From Bacillus sp. JCM 19058 (GTDB lineage: Bacteria; Bacillota; Bacilli; Bacillales_H; Bacillaceae_D), in the NCBI GenBank assembly GCA_001310555.1, contig BAXO01000064.1:1-31733 (forward strand): a stretch of 31,733 bases of DNA. Reading direction: 5' to 3'. This document shows positions 8,330-17,259 of this stretch, in pieces; position 1 is the first letter of the stretch; the number at the start of each line of letters is the position of its first letter. Made by a program: the position numbers and the translations under genes. Below the pieces are notes generated by a model that was given only the letters and a program-made list of their open reading frames with translations, ran no database searches and was not told where the DNA came from.

Positions 8330-9658
8330 GTGAAAAAGCTACCCATTCTCCATTTAATTGGACTGATAATCAGTTTATTAATTTTTATGGCAGCTTGTAC
8401 GAGCGGTGCCTCGGATACGGAGTCAGTAGGTGAGTCGGACGATAGGGAAGAGGAAATGGAGATAAAGTCTTTTTCGAATGAGGCCGTTACTTTGAAGGTG
8501 GCGACTCCTTGGGGTGTTGACCATTTCATGTCACGCATCGGTGATCATATCGAGGAAGCCTTGCCGCATATCACACTGGAACATATTGACTGGAGCGGGT
8601 CGTCAGGTGAACTGGAAGACCTTTACGCTAATCAAATTGTTCCGGATGTTCTCTTAGCTCATACTGGACAACGGCCGTTGGAAGAGCTGGATATGATTTT
8701 TCCGTTAGATGAGATGCTAGATGAATATGAGATTGATCTGACTGGGGTGAATCCTGCTTTACTCAATGACATTCGCGCCCGCGACAAGGAAAATAGGTTG
8801 GTCGGGATTCCGGCGGAAACGTCAGGAGCAGGGCTTCATTATAATAAAGAAATTTTTGATTTGTTTGGAGTGCCTTATCCGGAGGAAGCTATGACCTGGA
8901 CGGAAACCTTTGATTTAGCAGCAAGGATGACGGGAGAACGTGATGGTGTCTATTATCGTGGGCTGGAAATGGAGATTGTCACAGAGCCGCTTGCCCAGCT
9001 CTCCGTCAATATGACCGATCCGGAAACGGGTGAAGTCTTGATTACAACCGATCCAGCGTTTACGAAGTTTATGGACTTAATGGAGCAATTTTATCGGATT
9101 CCTGGTTTATACAATGAGGATCCGGAGACGAGAAATCAGGAATTTGCCCAAAAAACGGTAGCGATGCACATTAGCTGGCATGGTTTTCTTACGTGGTTTG
9201 GCGGTGAGGATGCTCAGGCCTATCAAGAAGCGATAGACATTTTGCCTATGCCGTATTGGGAGGACTTGCCGAATGTTGTGCCGGTTAGAGGAACGCACCC
9301 TTGGGTCATTAATGAATATAGCGAACAAAAGGAAGCAGCGCTTCAGTTTTTGGCAGAAAGCCTAACACCTGAATATCAGATTAAGCTGTCTAAAGCCGGG
9401 ACACCGCCGGTGCTGCTTGATGACGATATTCTGGCGCAGTTTGGAGCAGATAACGGCGTGTACGAAGGGAAGAATATATTGGCCTTGTTCCAAGGGGAGC
9501 AGGCTGAACTGCCTGAGAGAAAAAGCGTTTGGGATCAATACGTCGATTTGGAAGGAGCATTAACGGAATTTGCCGAATCGGATATCGATGTTCCGACATT
9601 TTTACGAAATTTGAAGGAGGAGTCAGAAGCGAAAATAGCTGATGCGAAGGCACAATAA
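8330..9658 (+). CDS. Family 1 extracellular solute-binding lipoprotein (sugar ABC type)
   Basis: Intact 442-residue lipoprotein. A short charged start (MKKLP), a hydrophobic stretch and the lipobox MAAC near residue 22 show export and lipid anchoring. An acidic linker follows, then the family 1 binding-protein fold, with LHYNKEIFDLFGVPYPEEAMTW as the recognisable core. GTG at 8330 is chosen because AAAGGAG lies ten bases upstream and it places the signal peptide correctly. A paralogue lies at 13638. Such proteins deliver carbohydrates to ABC permeases, but no permease gene remains in this window. The preceding cre-like box suggests repression by preferred sugars. Confidence 0.93.
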   Translation: MKKLPILHLIGLIISLLIFMAACTSGASDTESVGESDDREEEMEIKSFSNEAVTLKVATPWGVDHFMSRIGDHIEEALPHITLEHIDWSGSSGELEDLYANQIVPDVLLAHTGQRPLEELDMIFPLDEMLDEYEIDLTGVNPALLNDIRARDKENRLVGIPAETSGAGLHYNKEIFDLFGVPYPEEAMTWTETFDLAARMTGERDGVYYRGLEMEIVTEPLAQLSVNMTDPETGEVLITTDPAFTKFMDLMEQFYRIPGLYNEDPETRNQEFAQKTVAMHISWHGFLTWFGGEDAQAYQEAIDILPMPYWEDLPNVVPVRGTHPWVINEYSEQKEAALQFLAESLTPEYQIKLSKAGTPPVLLDDDILAQFGADNGVYEGKNILALFQGEQAELPERKSVWDQYVDLEGALTEFAESDIDVPTFLRNLKEESEAKIADAKAQ

Positions 9659-10205
9659 ATGCTAGGATCATTGCCGATAGGGCTGTATCAAATCGGCAAG
9701 GATTAAGGCTTCAGCAAAAGTAATTATTACGCAAAAAAAGCCATTTAGTAAGGACCGTATTATTCAACGAAAGGCCATTTTCACTATGACACTAACCTGT
9801 GCAGTATCTACGAAACCCCTATAAAATCCACACTTAAAAGTGCACGGGTCTATAGAATGTACAATATCACTGACTTAAGAGCCGGCCGTTGTGGCGAGGC
9901 TTCTGCCCAAAATCGCTTGAAGGAACCCCCATTATCCTCAGTATTTCTCTTACCCACTTCGCTTTGACTCCTGTACCATATAGAATTCACTTGCATCGAA
10001 TACAATGGTATTTGAGACGTTACAGTCGATGCAGACACTTATAGTTATCCTAAATGATGAGTAAATTCCTGTTGAATAGAAGATTTATTTCATAGGTATA
10101 AAGGTACAGTCTGAAAAAACTAATTCAAGCACTGCTTTTCAAAATCATTGAATGTTCGGTAGCATTAGATTAGTCCTTAATTCTTAATTATTTTAAAAAA
10201 AAGGC
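9659..10205. other. Long non-coding stretch after the binding-protein gene
   Basis: No gene is supported. TTGCCGAT (9671-9678) and ATCGGCAA (9692-9699) can pair as an 8-bp hairpin just after the stop, but no T run follows. The rest, including short open frames around 9850-10038, resembles nothing I can name. Its length and lack of frames suggest genes such as the missing permeases were lost here. Confidence 0.4.
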
Positions 10206-10233
10206 TTGACAATTCAAGTGGAAGCGCTTAACT
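10206..10233 (+). promoter_or_regulatory. Promoter with overlapping cre-like operator
   Basis: TTGACA (10206-10211) and TTAACT (10228-10233) with a 16-base spacer form a plausible SigA promoter. TGGAAGCGCTTAAC (10219-10232) overlaps the spacer and -10 and carries the AAGCGCTT core of a cre or LacI-type operator. The response regulator gene starts about 240 bases downstream, leaving a long leader with no recognised riboswitch. Confidence 0.5.
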
Positions 10234-10476
10234 TTGAAATTAAGAAAGTATGAAACGACACGAGTTTAATGCTAGATGAGGATACTGGTAATACCATATT
10301 AAGACCATATTAGGTAAAAATTTTCAATTTGGAGGTTACTCTGGTATTTATCACAATATCATTTATCTAAAGATTCAGTATATTATAAAATGAATTTTTT
10401 TGGAAACTTGGTGCATATTAAAATGTAAGATCTTTTCCAACATTGGTATCTAAAATACATGTGGGGGTGAATCTGT

Positions 10477-11178
10477 ATGGATATACTAATAGTGGAGGAT
10501 GAAGCTTCGATTCGTGATGTGCTCAAGTCGTATTTTATTAAAGAGGGATGGAAGGTTTTTACTTCCAGTAATGGAAAAGAAGCTTTGCAAAAAGTAGAAA
10601 AGTTTAAGCTGGATTTAATCGTACTCGATCTTATGGTTCCGGGCTTGTCGGGTGAAGAGGTGTGTGGGTACATTAGAAGAGTGTCGAACGTTCCGGTGAT
10701 TATGATTACGTCAAAATCAAGCGAAGAGGACTTGATTCACGGTCTCAATCTCGGTGCAGACGATTATATTACGAAGCCTTTTCGGATGAAGGAAGTCATT
10801 GCCCGTATTTATGCGCTTAAGCGGAGAATGAACATGGTTACAAGCGATAGCCGAAAAATTATGCAGTTCAATAACAATCGGTTGACGATAAATTTCGAAT
10901 CAAAGGAAGTGCTCGTCGACGGGAAACAGGCTAACCTAACGTATACCGAGTTTAAAATTTTGGACGCTCTAGTGAAGCAGCCTGGAAAAGTATACAGCAG
11001 GCACGACCTGTCTTTCGAAGCTCAGGGGTATCGCTTTATTGGTGATGGACGAACGACTGATGCGCATATAAAAAATATTAGGAAAAAGATAGAGGAGAAC
11101 CCGAAGCAGCCAAAATATATTGTGACTAAAATCGGAGCTGGGTATAAGTTTAATAGCTATATAGAAGAAGGTGTATGA
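10477..11178 (+). CDS. OmpR-family response regulator
   Basis: Intact 233-residue two-component response regulator. The receiver domain (1-115) has the acidic pocket E7-D8, phospho-acceptor D51 in VLDLMVPG, T78 in IMITSKS and K100 in YITKPF. The C-terminal winged helix (about 130-230) ends with the HIKNIRKKIEENPKQPKYI and IGAGYKF signatures. The ATG at 10477 follows a GTGGGGGTGA ribosome binding site. The stop overlaps the kinase start in ATGA (11175-11178), so both are coupled. Its place between two sugar-binding lipoprotein genes suggests it controls uptake or cell-envelope genes; the stimulus is unknown. Confidence 0.95.
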   Translation: MDILIVEDEASIRDVLKSYFIKEGWKVFTSSNGKEALQKVEKFKLDLIVLDLMVPGLSGEEVCGYIRRVSNVPVIMITSKSSEEDLIHGLNLGADDYITKPFRMKEVIARIYALKRRMNMVTSDSRKIMQFNNNRLTINFESKEVLVDGKQANLTYTEFKILDALVKQPGKVYSRHDLSFEAQGYRFIGDGRTTDAHIKNIRKKIEENPKQPKYIVTKIGAGYKFNSYIEEGV

Positions 11179-12537
11179 TGAACCTGTTGGGCTACTTTAA
11201 CAGAACTCAAAATATTCTTTTTGCAGTTTTGGCAACTACATCCATTGTCCTTATCATCCTGTTTGCAGCCCTATTATCGTTATATTGGAATGATGTATTC
11301 ACGCGCTATAAAGAGAATTATTTTTCCGAAAGGCTTATCATATACTATATGCGTTACGTTCCCAGTGGACAGATCCTTCTGCCACTGAAAGAAGTGATCG
11401 GGTTAACGAGATCTCTGCTCAATATGCCGTACCTTTGCGTTTTTACTTACCCGATCAAGAGACAGCTTGGTTTGATTCCTACTCTGAACAGTCTCCGTTT
11501 CAATCGCCCGTTGTGATTGAGGTTCCTTTTGTTTATGAGGGGAAGGTTCAAGGGTATTTGCATGCGTACTATGATTTGAATGATATCTCCCGTTACCCTT
11601 ATTTGAATCGGCTAAGTCAAGAGGTCATTCAAAAAAAGCAAAATCGCGCTTGCATTTGTTATAGCTGCTGCTCTTGTCATTAGTTTTTTTCGTAGCTAGG
11701 AAGCTGTCGAGTACGGCCGAAAAGGTTAGTCATTCAGCAGAAAAAGTGTTGAATGGTGATCGCGAGGCCTTTGTTCCTAGAAAGGGGTCGTTGGAGCTCA
11801 AACGATGTATTGATGCAATTAACAGTCTGCTCAATGAGTTTAATAATCAGGAAAATTGGCGTAAGCAAATGATGCAAGATTTAACGCACGAATTGCGAAC
11901 ACCGTTAACTTCGGTATTATCAAGATTAGAGGCAATCATCGATGGCGTGTATCCACTAACGCAACAAAACCTGAATGACATTTACAACGAAATTGAACGA
12001 TTATCCCGCCTTGTTAGTAACGTACAAAAGCTTTCTGAAGCAGAGGGTGCACGATTTAAGTTAAACATCAAAACGGTCGATATTTCCGAATTAGTGGAGG
12101 GTACGTTTGAAGGCTTTCTGTTTATGGCGAAATCCAAAAATATAACCTTTCGCTTTCAGCCGCCAAATCGCCCTTGCTATGCCCGTGTTGATTCAGATCG
12201 AATGATTCAAGTAGTGACAAATTTGATTTCGAACGCGATTAAATATACACAGGTTGGTGGAACCGTAGATGTTGGTATAATATGCGATAAAAATAAAATT
12301 AGATTATACTGTTCAGATAATGGAGTCGGTCTGTCAAAAGAAGATATTGGGCTCGTTTTTAATCGCTTTTATCGTACCGACGAATCCCGCGAAAATGGTA
12401 AAGAAGGCTCGGGAGTTGGGTTAAGTATTTCTAAAGCATTAATTGAGGCTCATGGTGGAACGATCAGGCTGAGAGCCAGCGTGGGAGGGGTGCAACATTT
12501 TGGGTTGAGTTTGCCCAAGCGGCAAAACGGTAGATGA
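11175..12537 (+). pseudogene. Sensor histidine kinase, three frameshifts
   Basis: Membrane kinase partner of the preceding regulator. A first membrane segment (FAVLATTSIVLIILFAALLS), an extracytoplasmic sensor stretch and a second membrane segment (IALAFVIAAALVISFF) precede the kinase core. The H box is DLTHELRTPLTS, the N box NLISNAIKYT, G1 DNGVG and G2 GSGVGLSI. Three breaks are inferred. One C is missing in CCC 11361-11363. One A is extra in A7 11631-11637, and one T is extra in T7 11684-11690. Correcting all three gives 453 residues without stops. The third open piece (11674-12537) alone would be a kinase core without a sensor. Confidence 0.88.
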
Positions 12538-12645
12538 TGGAATGAACTTCTTTAGGTTAACAAACAAAGATTTAACGAACCGTTTTTTGGCAAATGGGGG
12601 TAAGCTTGTCTGTTAGGGAAGATAAAACAATTTTGGGGGTAATGA

Positions 12646-13441
12646 ATGTTACTTATACAAGCATTTCGTCAGCTTAATCGACATCTAGTTCTCGTTTTAT
12701 ATCCGCTCGTTTTTGATTTAATTGCTTTACTCATCGGCTGGAGCCTGATCGGATTTTATGGAGAGGCGCAGCTTTCTTTACGACTCATATTGGAGATGGG
12801 TTTCCCATCGGTTAGCCATATTTTGAATACTCCTTTACTTGTGAATACAACTGAGTTCTTCAATGCGTTTGAGCGGACAACCCTCCTTACTTTGTTGATT
12901 GTTCTTGGCATGGTGCTTGTCGGGGCTTTTATGCAAGGGGGCTATATCGGTTCTCTTTATCGATTGGTGGCGGATGGAACGCTGCGCTTTGCTGATTTTC
13001 TGCAGTATGGAAAAAGGAATTGGCTTCGCTTTATTTTTTTACTAATTATCGTCTTTCTTGCCAAAATTGCCGTCACGACATTTTTGGCGATGTTCTTCGG
13101 AGCAATCGGCGTTTTTGCCTCTTTTTCGTTTTTTTATGGTTTTGCGCATTCTATTCATTTATTTGGAATTTACAATTGTAGTTGACCGTTTGAACATCGC
13201 TCAAACCTTTAAACGAAGCTGGAAATATATGAAAGCTTCGCTCATTCCTTCTTTTATTTTGGTCGCGATCCTATATATTGTTTCCGGTAGTTTGAGCGTC
13301 TTTGTTCACTGGTACTGGTCACCAGTAGTCGTGTTAATGATCATCGCTATTTATGCTTATTTGATGAGCGGGATTCAATTGGCATTCATGCGTCTCTTAC
13401 ATCATACAAAGACGACAAACAAGGATTATATGCTCGGATAA
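12646..13441 (+). pseudogene. Polytopic membrane protein of unknown function, one frameshift
   Basis: A hydrophobic protein with about six predicted membrane segments and no family I recognise. The first frame (to 13185) and the second frame join at the T7 run 13129-13135. With one T fewer the sequence reads SFFMVLRILFIYLEFTIVVD and continues to TAA at 13439-13441, giving 264 residues. The part after the join (VDRLNIAQTFKRSWKYMK) resembles the loop of DUF975-like membrane proteins, but this is a weak guess. A TTTTGGGGGTAATG ribosome binding site precedes ATG 12646. It lies about 110 bases after the kinase gene and may be part of the same transcript. Confidence 0.75.
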
Positions 13442-13501
13442 ACACTCCAGCTATTGTATAAAAATTCATTCCATTTTCACAATGAATCGCTTACTATGTA
13501 G

Positions 13502-13515
13502 TGAAAGCGCTTTAA
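13502..13515. promoter_or_regulatory. cre-like CcpA box TGAAAGCGCTTTAA
   Basis: Matches TGWAANCGNTNWCA at 13 of 14 positions and lies about 135 bases upstream of the second substrate-binding protein gene. Together with the box at 8253 it suggests both paralogues are under catabolite control. Confidence 0.65.
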
Positions 13516-13637
13516 ACGTCTGGAGGGTGGTGGTCATGAGACGCTCTTATCGACTCGAAGCGAACAATTGTCGATAGGAGAATTGAGGCTGCCAGAGAAC
13601 AGTAGTTTCATAAGAATATGACGGAGGAAAAAAACTG

Positions 13638-15015
13638 ATGATTAAAAAAAATTAAGGGAGTCATGCAGACGTTTTTTGTCCTACTACTGGCTTTATCGTT
13701 ATTCGCCGGATGCAGTGATGACGTAAGTAATACGGGTGATGGAGCTGATTCTGAAAATGAGGGTCAGGGTGAAAAGGAAGAGGAGGCTGTATCGGACGAT
13801 ATTACTGAGCCAGCGACAATTAGAATTGGCATTGCCATGGACGAAGAAGGCTTTACAAAGAATTACAAGGAGCCGGTGGAGGAACATTTTCCTAATGTAA
13901 CACTTGAACTTATTCCTATGAACCCAGACCGTAATCAAATCGAGGAGCAATTAATGGCAGGCCAAGTTCCTGACATTGTGTTCGGTAACAACCTTGAGCA
14001 GCTGTATTTGTTTAGCGAATATGAACTTGTCACTGATCATACGGAGTTAATAGGGAAATACAGCTTTGATTTAGAACGTTTTGATCCCGGATTTATTCAG
14101 GCGATCCGCTCTTATGCCGGTGGAGAGGAGCTCTGGGCGCTACCGAACAATATGACAAGGTATGCTTTGCATTACAATAAGGAGATTTTTGATTTGTTTG
14201 GCGTCGATTACCCGGAAGAAGGAATGACCTGGCAGGAGGTCATCTCGCTTGCGAGCCAGGTATCGGGAGAGCGTGGCGGCCAGGACTATATGGGGCTGGC
14301 TTTGCCAGCGACACGTATTTTACTGTCTACGATGGAGGTTCCGCTTGTCGACCCTGAGACGGATAAACCGCTTTTTACCGAAGAACCGATTTTTCAGGAA
14401 TTTTTCCGCTTATATGAGCAGGTTTATCATTTACCGAACGCAGAGCCTGTAACTCAGGCGGTCGGCAAGTTTGTCACAGATAGAACGTTAGCGATGATGC
14501 CAATCTTCTTTTTGTGGAGCGATTGGACCGGAATAAAGGTAGCGACTGATGAAGGCATGGCTGGGATATGGTTATTTTTCCGATTTGGGACGAAGGGGAT
14601 GCTATTACGCCTATGGTCGGTGGACAATGGCTTGCGGTTACCGAGGCCAGTGAGCAGAAAGACGCTGCATTTAAAGTTGTTATGTTTTTGCAAGATTCCG
14701 AGCAAATTGTGAACTATTTGGAATCAGCAGTCACCATCCCGTTTGAAAAAAAGTGCTGCCGAGGAGATCATTGCTGAAGTTGGCTATGATCCCGAGCTCG
14801 ATGACAAAAATACCGACGCTTTGCTAAAGCACCCTACGCTTGAAAAGCAGCCGTTCCGCTCAAGATACGAATCGCTCGTGTACCCGCTTTTAGAAGAAAA
14901 AGTCCAAGAGTTTATTGATCCGGACAGAGGGAAAGGGACGGATATTAATACTGTCTTGCGTGAATTGCAGGATGAAGCGGAATCGGCCATTCAGGAAGCC
15001 CAGCACAGGGAATAA
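13638..15015 (+). pseudogene. Second family 1 solute-binding lipoprotein, three frameshifts
   Basis: Paralogue of the protein at 8330: both share HYNKEIFDLFGVxYPEExMTW. The proper start is ATG 13638, preceded by GGAGG. It reads MIKK and is then broken by the A8 run 13644-13651; with A7 it continues IKGVMQTFFVLLLALSLFAGC, a full lipoprotein signal with lipobox FAGC. Two more breaks follow. A G is missing at GGG 14563-14565 (should read EGMAGDMVIFPIWDEG). An A is extra in A7 14746-14752 (should read IPFEKSAAEEII). Corrected length is 458 residues. A very acidic linker follows the lipid-anchor Cys. It probably binds a sugar, but permease genes are absent. Confidence 0.87.
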
Positions 15016-15244
15016 ACAAAGAAAGCAAGCGATATGGGCAGTAACGAAAGCTGGGTTATTTTATAGACAGCTTAGCAATAAGCAAGTTCCTGACACGAAG
15101 GGAGATGTGTTTTAATGGCAAATACTTATATGGTGGTTTGGTCTTAAAACTGAATAGCAGGCATACGCGAAAAAAAGCGGGAAAACGCCCGTATTATTTA
15201 GTATGCCATCCAAAGTAACCTTTCGTGAATATTGCTGTTTGCAG

Positions 15245-15270
15245 GATACGATGAAGGTCGTATCTTTTTT
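15245..15270 (+). terminator. Intrinsic terminator
   Basis: GATACGA and TCGTATC form a perfect 7-bp stem with a 6-base loop, directly followed by six Ts. It ends the second binding-protein transcript. Confidence 0.85.
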
Positions 15271-15278
15271 GCGTCCTA

Positions 15279-15328
15279 ATGCCGCGCGACAGCAGCTTCT
15301 TTAGAGGCTGCTTGTCCGTGGCATTTTT
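15279..15328 (+). terminator. Second, larger terminator-like hairpin
   Basis: ATGCC...AGCAGC pairs with GCTGCT...GGCAT, with imperfect pairing in between, followed by TTTTT. The T run is followed by GCGTCC, the same bases that follow the T run of the preceding terminator. It lies directly ahead of the RsgA-like gene. Confidence 0.6.
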
Positions 15329-15369
15329 GCGTCCAAAAAAAACAACATTAAAGGAGCTAACAAAAAAAC

Positions 15370-15645
15370 ATGATGAATTTAAAAACCTATGACTACACAG
15401 AAATAGAAGCAATTCCCGACGGATTATTGCCCGGCAGGGTGACGGAGCTTTGGCGCGAGCGCTTGACAGTCATGCTTGCTGACGGTTCATTGCCGCGTGA
15501 ACGGCGGGAGCACTATGTTGGCCAGCAGCAGGAGAACAAGTATGTCCAGGATAAAACGAGTTATCTCATCGATAAGAGGGCTCGAAACAAAACGATCGCC
15601 ATGTGGAGCAGACAAACGAAGAAAAATGGAGGATGGAAGAAATGA
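15370..15645 (+). pseudogene. rsgA-like: RsgA-like ribosome-associated GTPase, GTPase core deleted in frame
   Basis: The 91-codon open frame fuses the first 35 or so residues of an RsgA/YloQ-type protein (AIPDGLLPGRVTELWRERLTVM, the start of the OB domain) to its C-terminal tail (LPRERREHYVGQQQENKYVQ, then IDKRARNKTIAMWSRQTKK, the last helices after the zinc-binding domain). The whole circularly permuted GTPase core and most of the Cys/His zinc site are missing; RsgA is normally about 300-350 residues. The join is in frame near residue 36. AAAGGAG lies upstream of two ATGs (15370, 15373). The stop overlaps the next start as ATGA, so translation of this remnant may still drive the kinase gene. 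Confidence 0.75.
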
Positions 15646-16628
15646 TCAAGCTTAAAACGCTGACCTATGCCTTAAGCCAACGGTTCAAGACGGATATCAT
15701 CTCCGCAGATTGCCAAACCACGGCGTTACAGGGCGGAACTGTGGGAAATGTGTACCTGGTAACGGGGAACGCCGAAAATGCGGATGGTGAAAGCTTGCCG
15801 TACCGTATCGTGCTGAAAATCCAGAAGAAATGGGAGCGTTACGGCGATCCGAGTTCGTGGCGCCGGGAATATGATCTTTATGCGTCTGACTTGGGAACGA
15901 CGTTCTCGGATACCTTCCGCTGGCCGGCATGTTATCACGCCGAGCTCAATGGCGAAGAAAATGAATTTCAGTTGTGGCAGGAATATATCGATGGCGTAAC
16001 CGGTTTAGACTTGACCGGTGACATGTATGAACAGGCCGCACTGGAGTTAGGACGCTATCAAGGCAAGCTGTATGCAAAGCAGCCCCCCGTGCTGCAGAGC
16101 CTGACCAACCTGAGCCATGCGGATTTCATGAAGAATACGTATCTGCATTATCGGTCATGGCCGGTCGTCTACGGTTATATACGCTCAAAGGACTGCGAAT
16201 TCCCGCAGCACGTGCGGCAAATGCTCATCGACATCGATGAGCACGCAGACGAGATACTCGCCCGCATCGAAAAATTGCCCCTCGTGCTATGTCACCGGGA
16301 CTTCTGGGTGACCAACTTGCTCTATGCCGACGGGAAAATCGCGCTCATCGACTGGGATACCAGCGGATGGGGCTACCTAGGTGAGGATCTCGCAAGCCTG
16401 ATTGCGGATGAAGCGGATATCGATCACATGGTCGAATACTACCAGCGATGCGTCCCCGCGTATTACAAAGGCTTTTCGGAGTATGCGGATGTATCTCCTA
16501 TCGCTGATCATTGTGTCTACGAGCTGATCCTTCTCGTATTCGGGTACAGGTTTGTGGAGTGGTATCTCCACACAGAGGACGATGAAGAGAAGACGAAGTG
16601 TGTCCAGACGCTCCAAAAAAATCCATGA
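15642..16628 (+). CDS. Aminoglycoside phosphotransferase-family kinase
   Basis: Small-molecule kinase of the APH/choline-kinase fold. The ATP-binding N-lobe contains RIVLKIQKKWERYG. The catalytic loop is LPLVLCHRDFWVTNLL, with HRD and the downstream Asn. The metal-binding ALIDWDTSGWGYLGEDLA corresponds to the usual IDWxxxxxG motif. A start at 15603 is possible, but ATG 15642 is preferred because it overlaps the upstream stop in ATGA and follows GGAGG. The frame ends at 16628 after LQKNP. The A7 run 16615-16621 is probably one base long: with A6 it reads LQKIHEMKTVSVQD and stops at 16656 (337 residues). The substrate cannot be named; many such proteins are not antibiotic kinases. It is more GC-rich than its neighbours. 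Confidence 0.85.
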   Translation: MIKLKTLTYALSQRFKTDIISADCQTTALQGGTVGNVYLVTGNAENADGESLPYRIVLKIQKKWERYGDPSSWRREYDLYASDLGTTFSDTFRWPACYHAELNGEENEFQLWQEYIDGVTGLDLTGDMYEQAALELGRYQGKLYAKQPPVLQSLTNLSHADFMKNTYLHYRSWPVVYGYIRSKDCEFPQHVRQMLIDIDEHADEILARIEKLPLVLCHRDFWVTNLLYADGKIALIDWDTSGWGYLGEDLASLIADEADIDHMVEYYQRCVPAYYKGFSEYADVSPIADHCVYELILLVFGYRFVEWYLHTEDDEEKTKCVQTLQKNP

Positions 16629-16669
16629 AATGAAGACCGTCTCTGTGCAGGATTGACTTTAAAAAAAAG

Positions 16670-16707
16670 AACTCCGAAAACCCTTGAATGTAGTGGTTTT
16701 CGGAGTT
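16670..16707. terminator. Bidirectional intrinsic terminator
   Basis: AACTCCGAAAACC and GGTTTTCGGAGTT form a perfect 13-bp stem with a 12-base loop, 13 bases after the corrected stop of the kinase gene. An A8 run lies just upstream, so it could also stop leftward transcripts. Confidence 0.85.
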
Positions 16708-16887
16708 TCATTCATGACTCCCACTCTACTTTTAAGGTTAGGGATATTAAGCAAAATCGTTGATTTTAAAGGCTTTTCAGGAAATATAAATGACTAGCAA
16801 AAATTAAATAAAAAAATGCAATTTCAATGCAATAAATGCAAATAATTTTATAAAGTTATCACTATACAAATTGGATATCTCCTACAA

Positions 16888-16917
16888 AAGACGTTTCAAG
16901 TGAAGCGTCTTATTTTT
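16888..16917 (+). terminator. Orphan terminator-like hairpin
   Basis: AAGACGTTTCA and TGAAGCGTCTT pair over 11 positions with one G-T, followed by ATTTTT. No gene lies directly upstream, which suggests one has been lost between 16710 and 16880. That AT-rich stretch shows nothing else I can name. Confidence 0.55.
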
Positions 16918-16949
16918 ATGGAAGAATCGAATTAACAAGTGATAAACAT

Positions 16950-17060
16950 ATGGAAATTCCTTATGAACTTTTAACTTCTATAAGATACATTTCACGCCAT
17001 TTGATCGGTATTAATCGAGAGATGGTGTTTTTAATGCATTCATTTAGGAGTGAAATATAA
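16950..17060 (+). CDS. Possible small protein, 36 residues
   Basis: ATG 16950 opens MEIPYELLTSIRYISRHLIG and ends with TAA at 17058-17060, overlapping the start of the methyltransferase stub. The arrangement looks like a coupled gene pair, but there is no clear ribosome binding site and I recognise no family. It may be a remnant or chance. Confidence 0.2.
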   Translation: MEIPYELLTSIRYISRHLIGINREMVFLMHSFRSEI

Positions 17061-17151
17061 AACAGATTTAAGAATAGGTAGTCTTTTTAATGGAATGGGT
17101 GTATTTCCTCTCGCTGTTTCTCGTTCTGGTGTCAAAATTGCTGAATGTTAA
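17050..17151 (+). pseudogene. N-terminal stub of a C5-cytosine DNA methyltransferase
   Basis: From a GTG at 17050 next to AGGAG the frame reads DLRIGSLFNGMGVFPLAVSR before TAA at 17149-17151. This is the motif I region of C5 methyltransferases (RIGSLFxGxGGFPLA), the S-adenosylmethionine-binding loop, with the second Gly of the pair replaced by Val. Nothing after motif I remains, so the gene is truncated after about 33 codons. It is probably a leftover of a phage or restriction-modification gene. Confidence 0.5.
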
Positions 17152-17171
17152 TCGAAGTTTAAAATTGTCAA

Positions 17172-17221
17172 TTGACCTTTGGTCATTTATTGTTGACTTA
17201 TGGTCATTGACTTTAGGTCAA
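17172..17221. promoter_or_regulatory. Three operator copies of the TTGAC(C/T)-GGTCA type
   Basis: TTGACCTTTGGTCA (17172-17185), TTGACTTATGGTCA (17193-17206) and TTGACTTTAGGTCAA (17207-17221) are near-palindromes starting 21 and 14 bases apart. They lie 39-88 bases before the SDR start. A fourth copy precedes the TetR gene at 18165. TetR proteins usually bind such dyads, and this one most likely represses both genes. Confidence 0.65.
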
Positions 17222-17259
17222 TAATCGGTGGGTTTAATTTTAAAGCGGAGGTGTTTTTA

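Larger units (their letters stand above)
15016..15369. other. Intergenic region with a stub start and two terminators
   Basis: AAGGGAG followed by ATG at 15115 opens only MANTYMVVWS before TAA at 15145-15147. The position suits the first permease gene of a sugar ABC operon, so this may be its truncated start; that is inference. Two hairpins follow (15245 and 15279). Confidence 0.35.

Noticed and set aside
9671..9699. 8-bp hairpin after the first binding-protein gene as a terminator
   Set aside because: No T run follows and the loop is large.
9850..10038. 62-codon minus-strand open frame in the long gap
   Set aside because: No recognisable motif, ribosome binding site or neighbour support; it could be decayed sequence.
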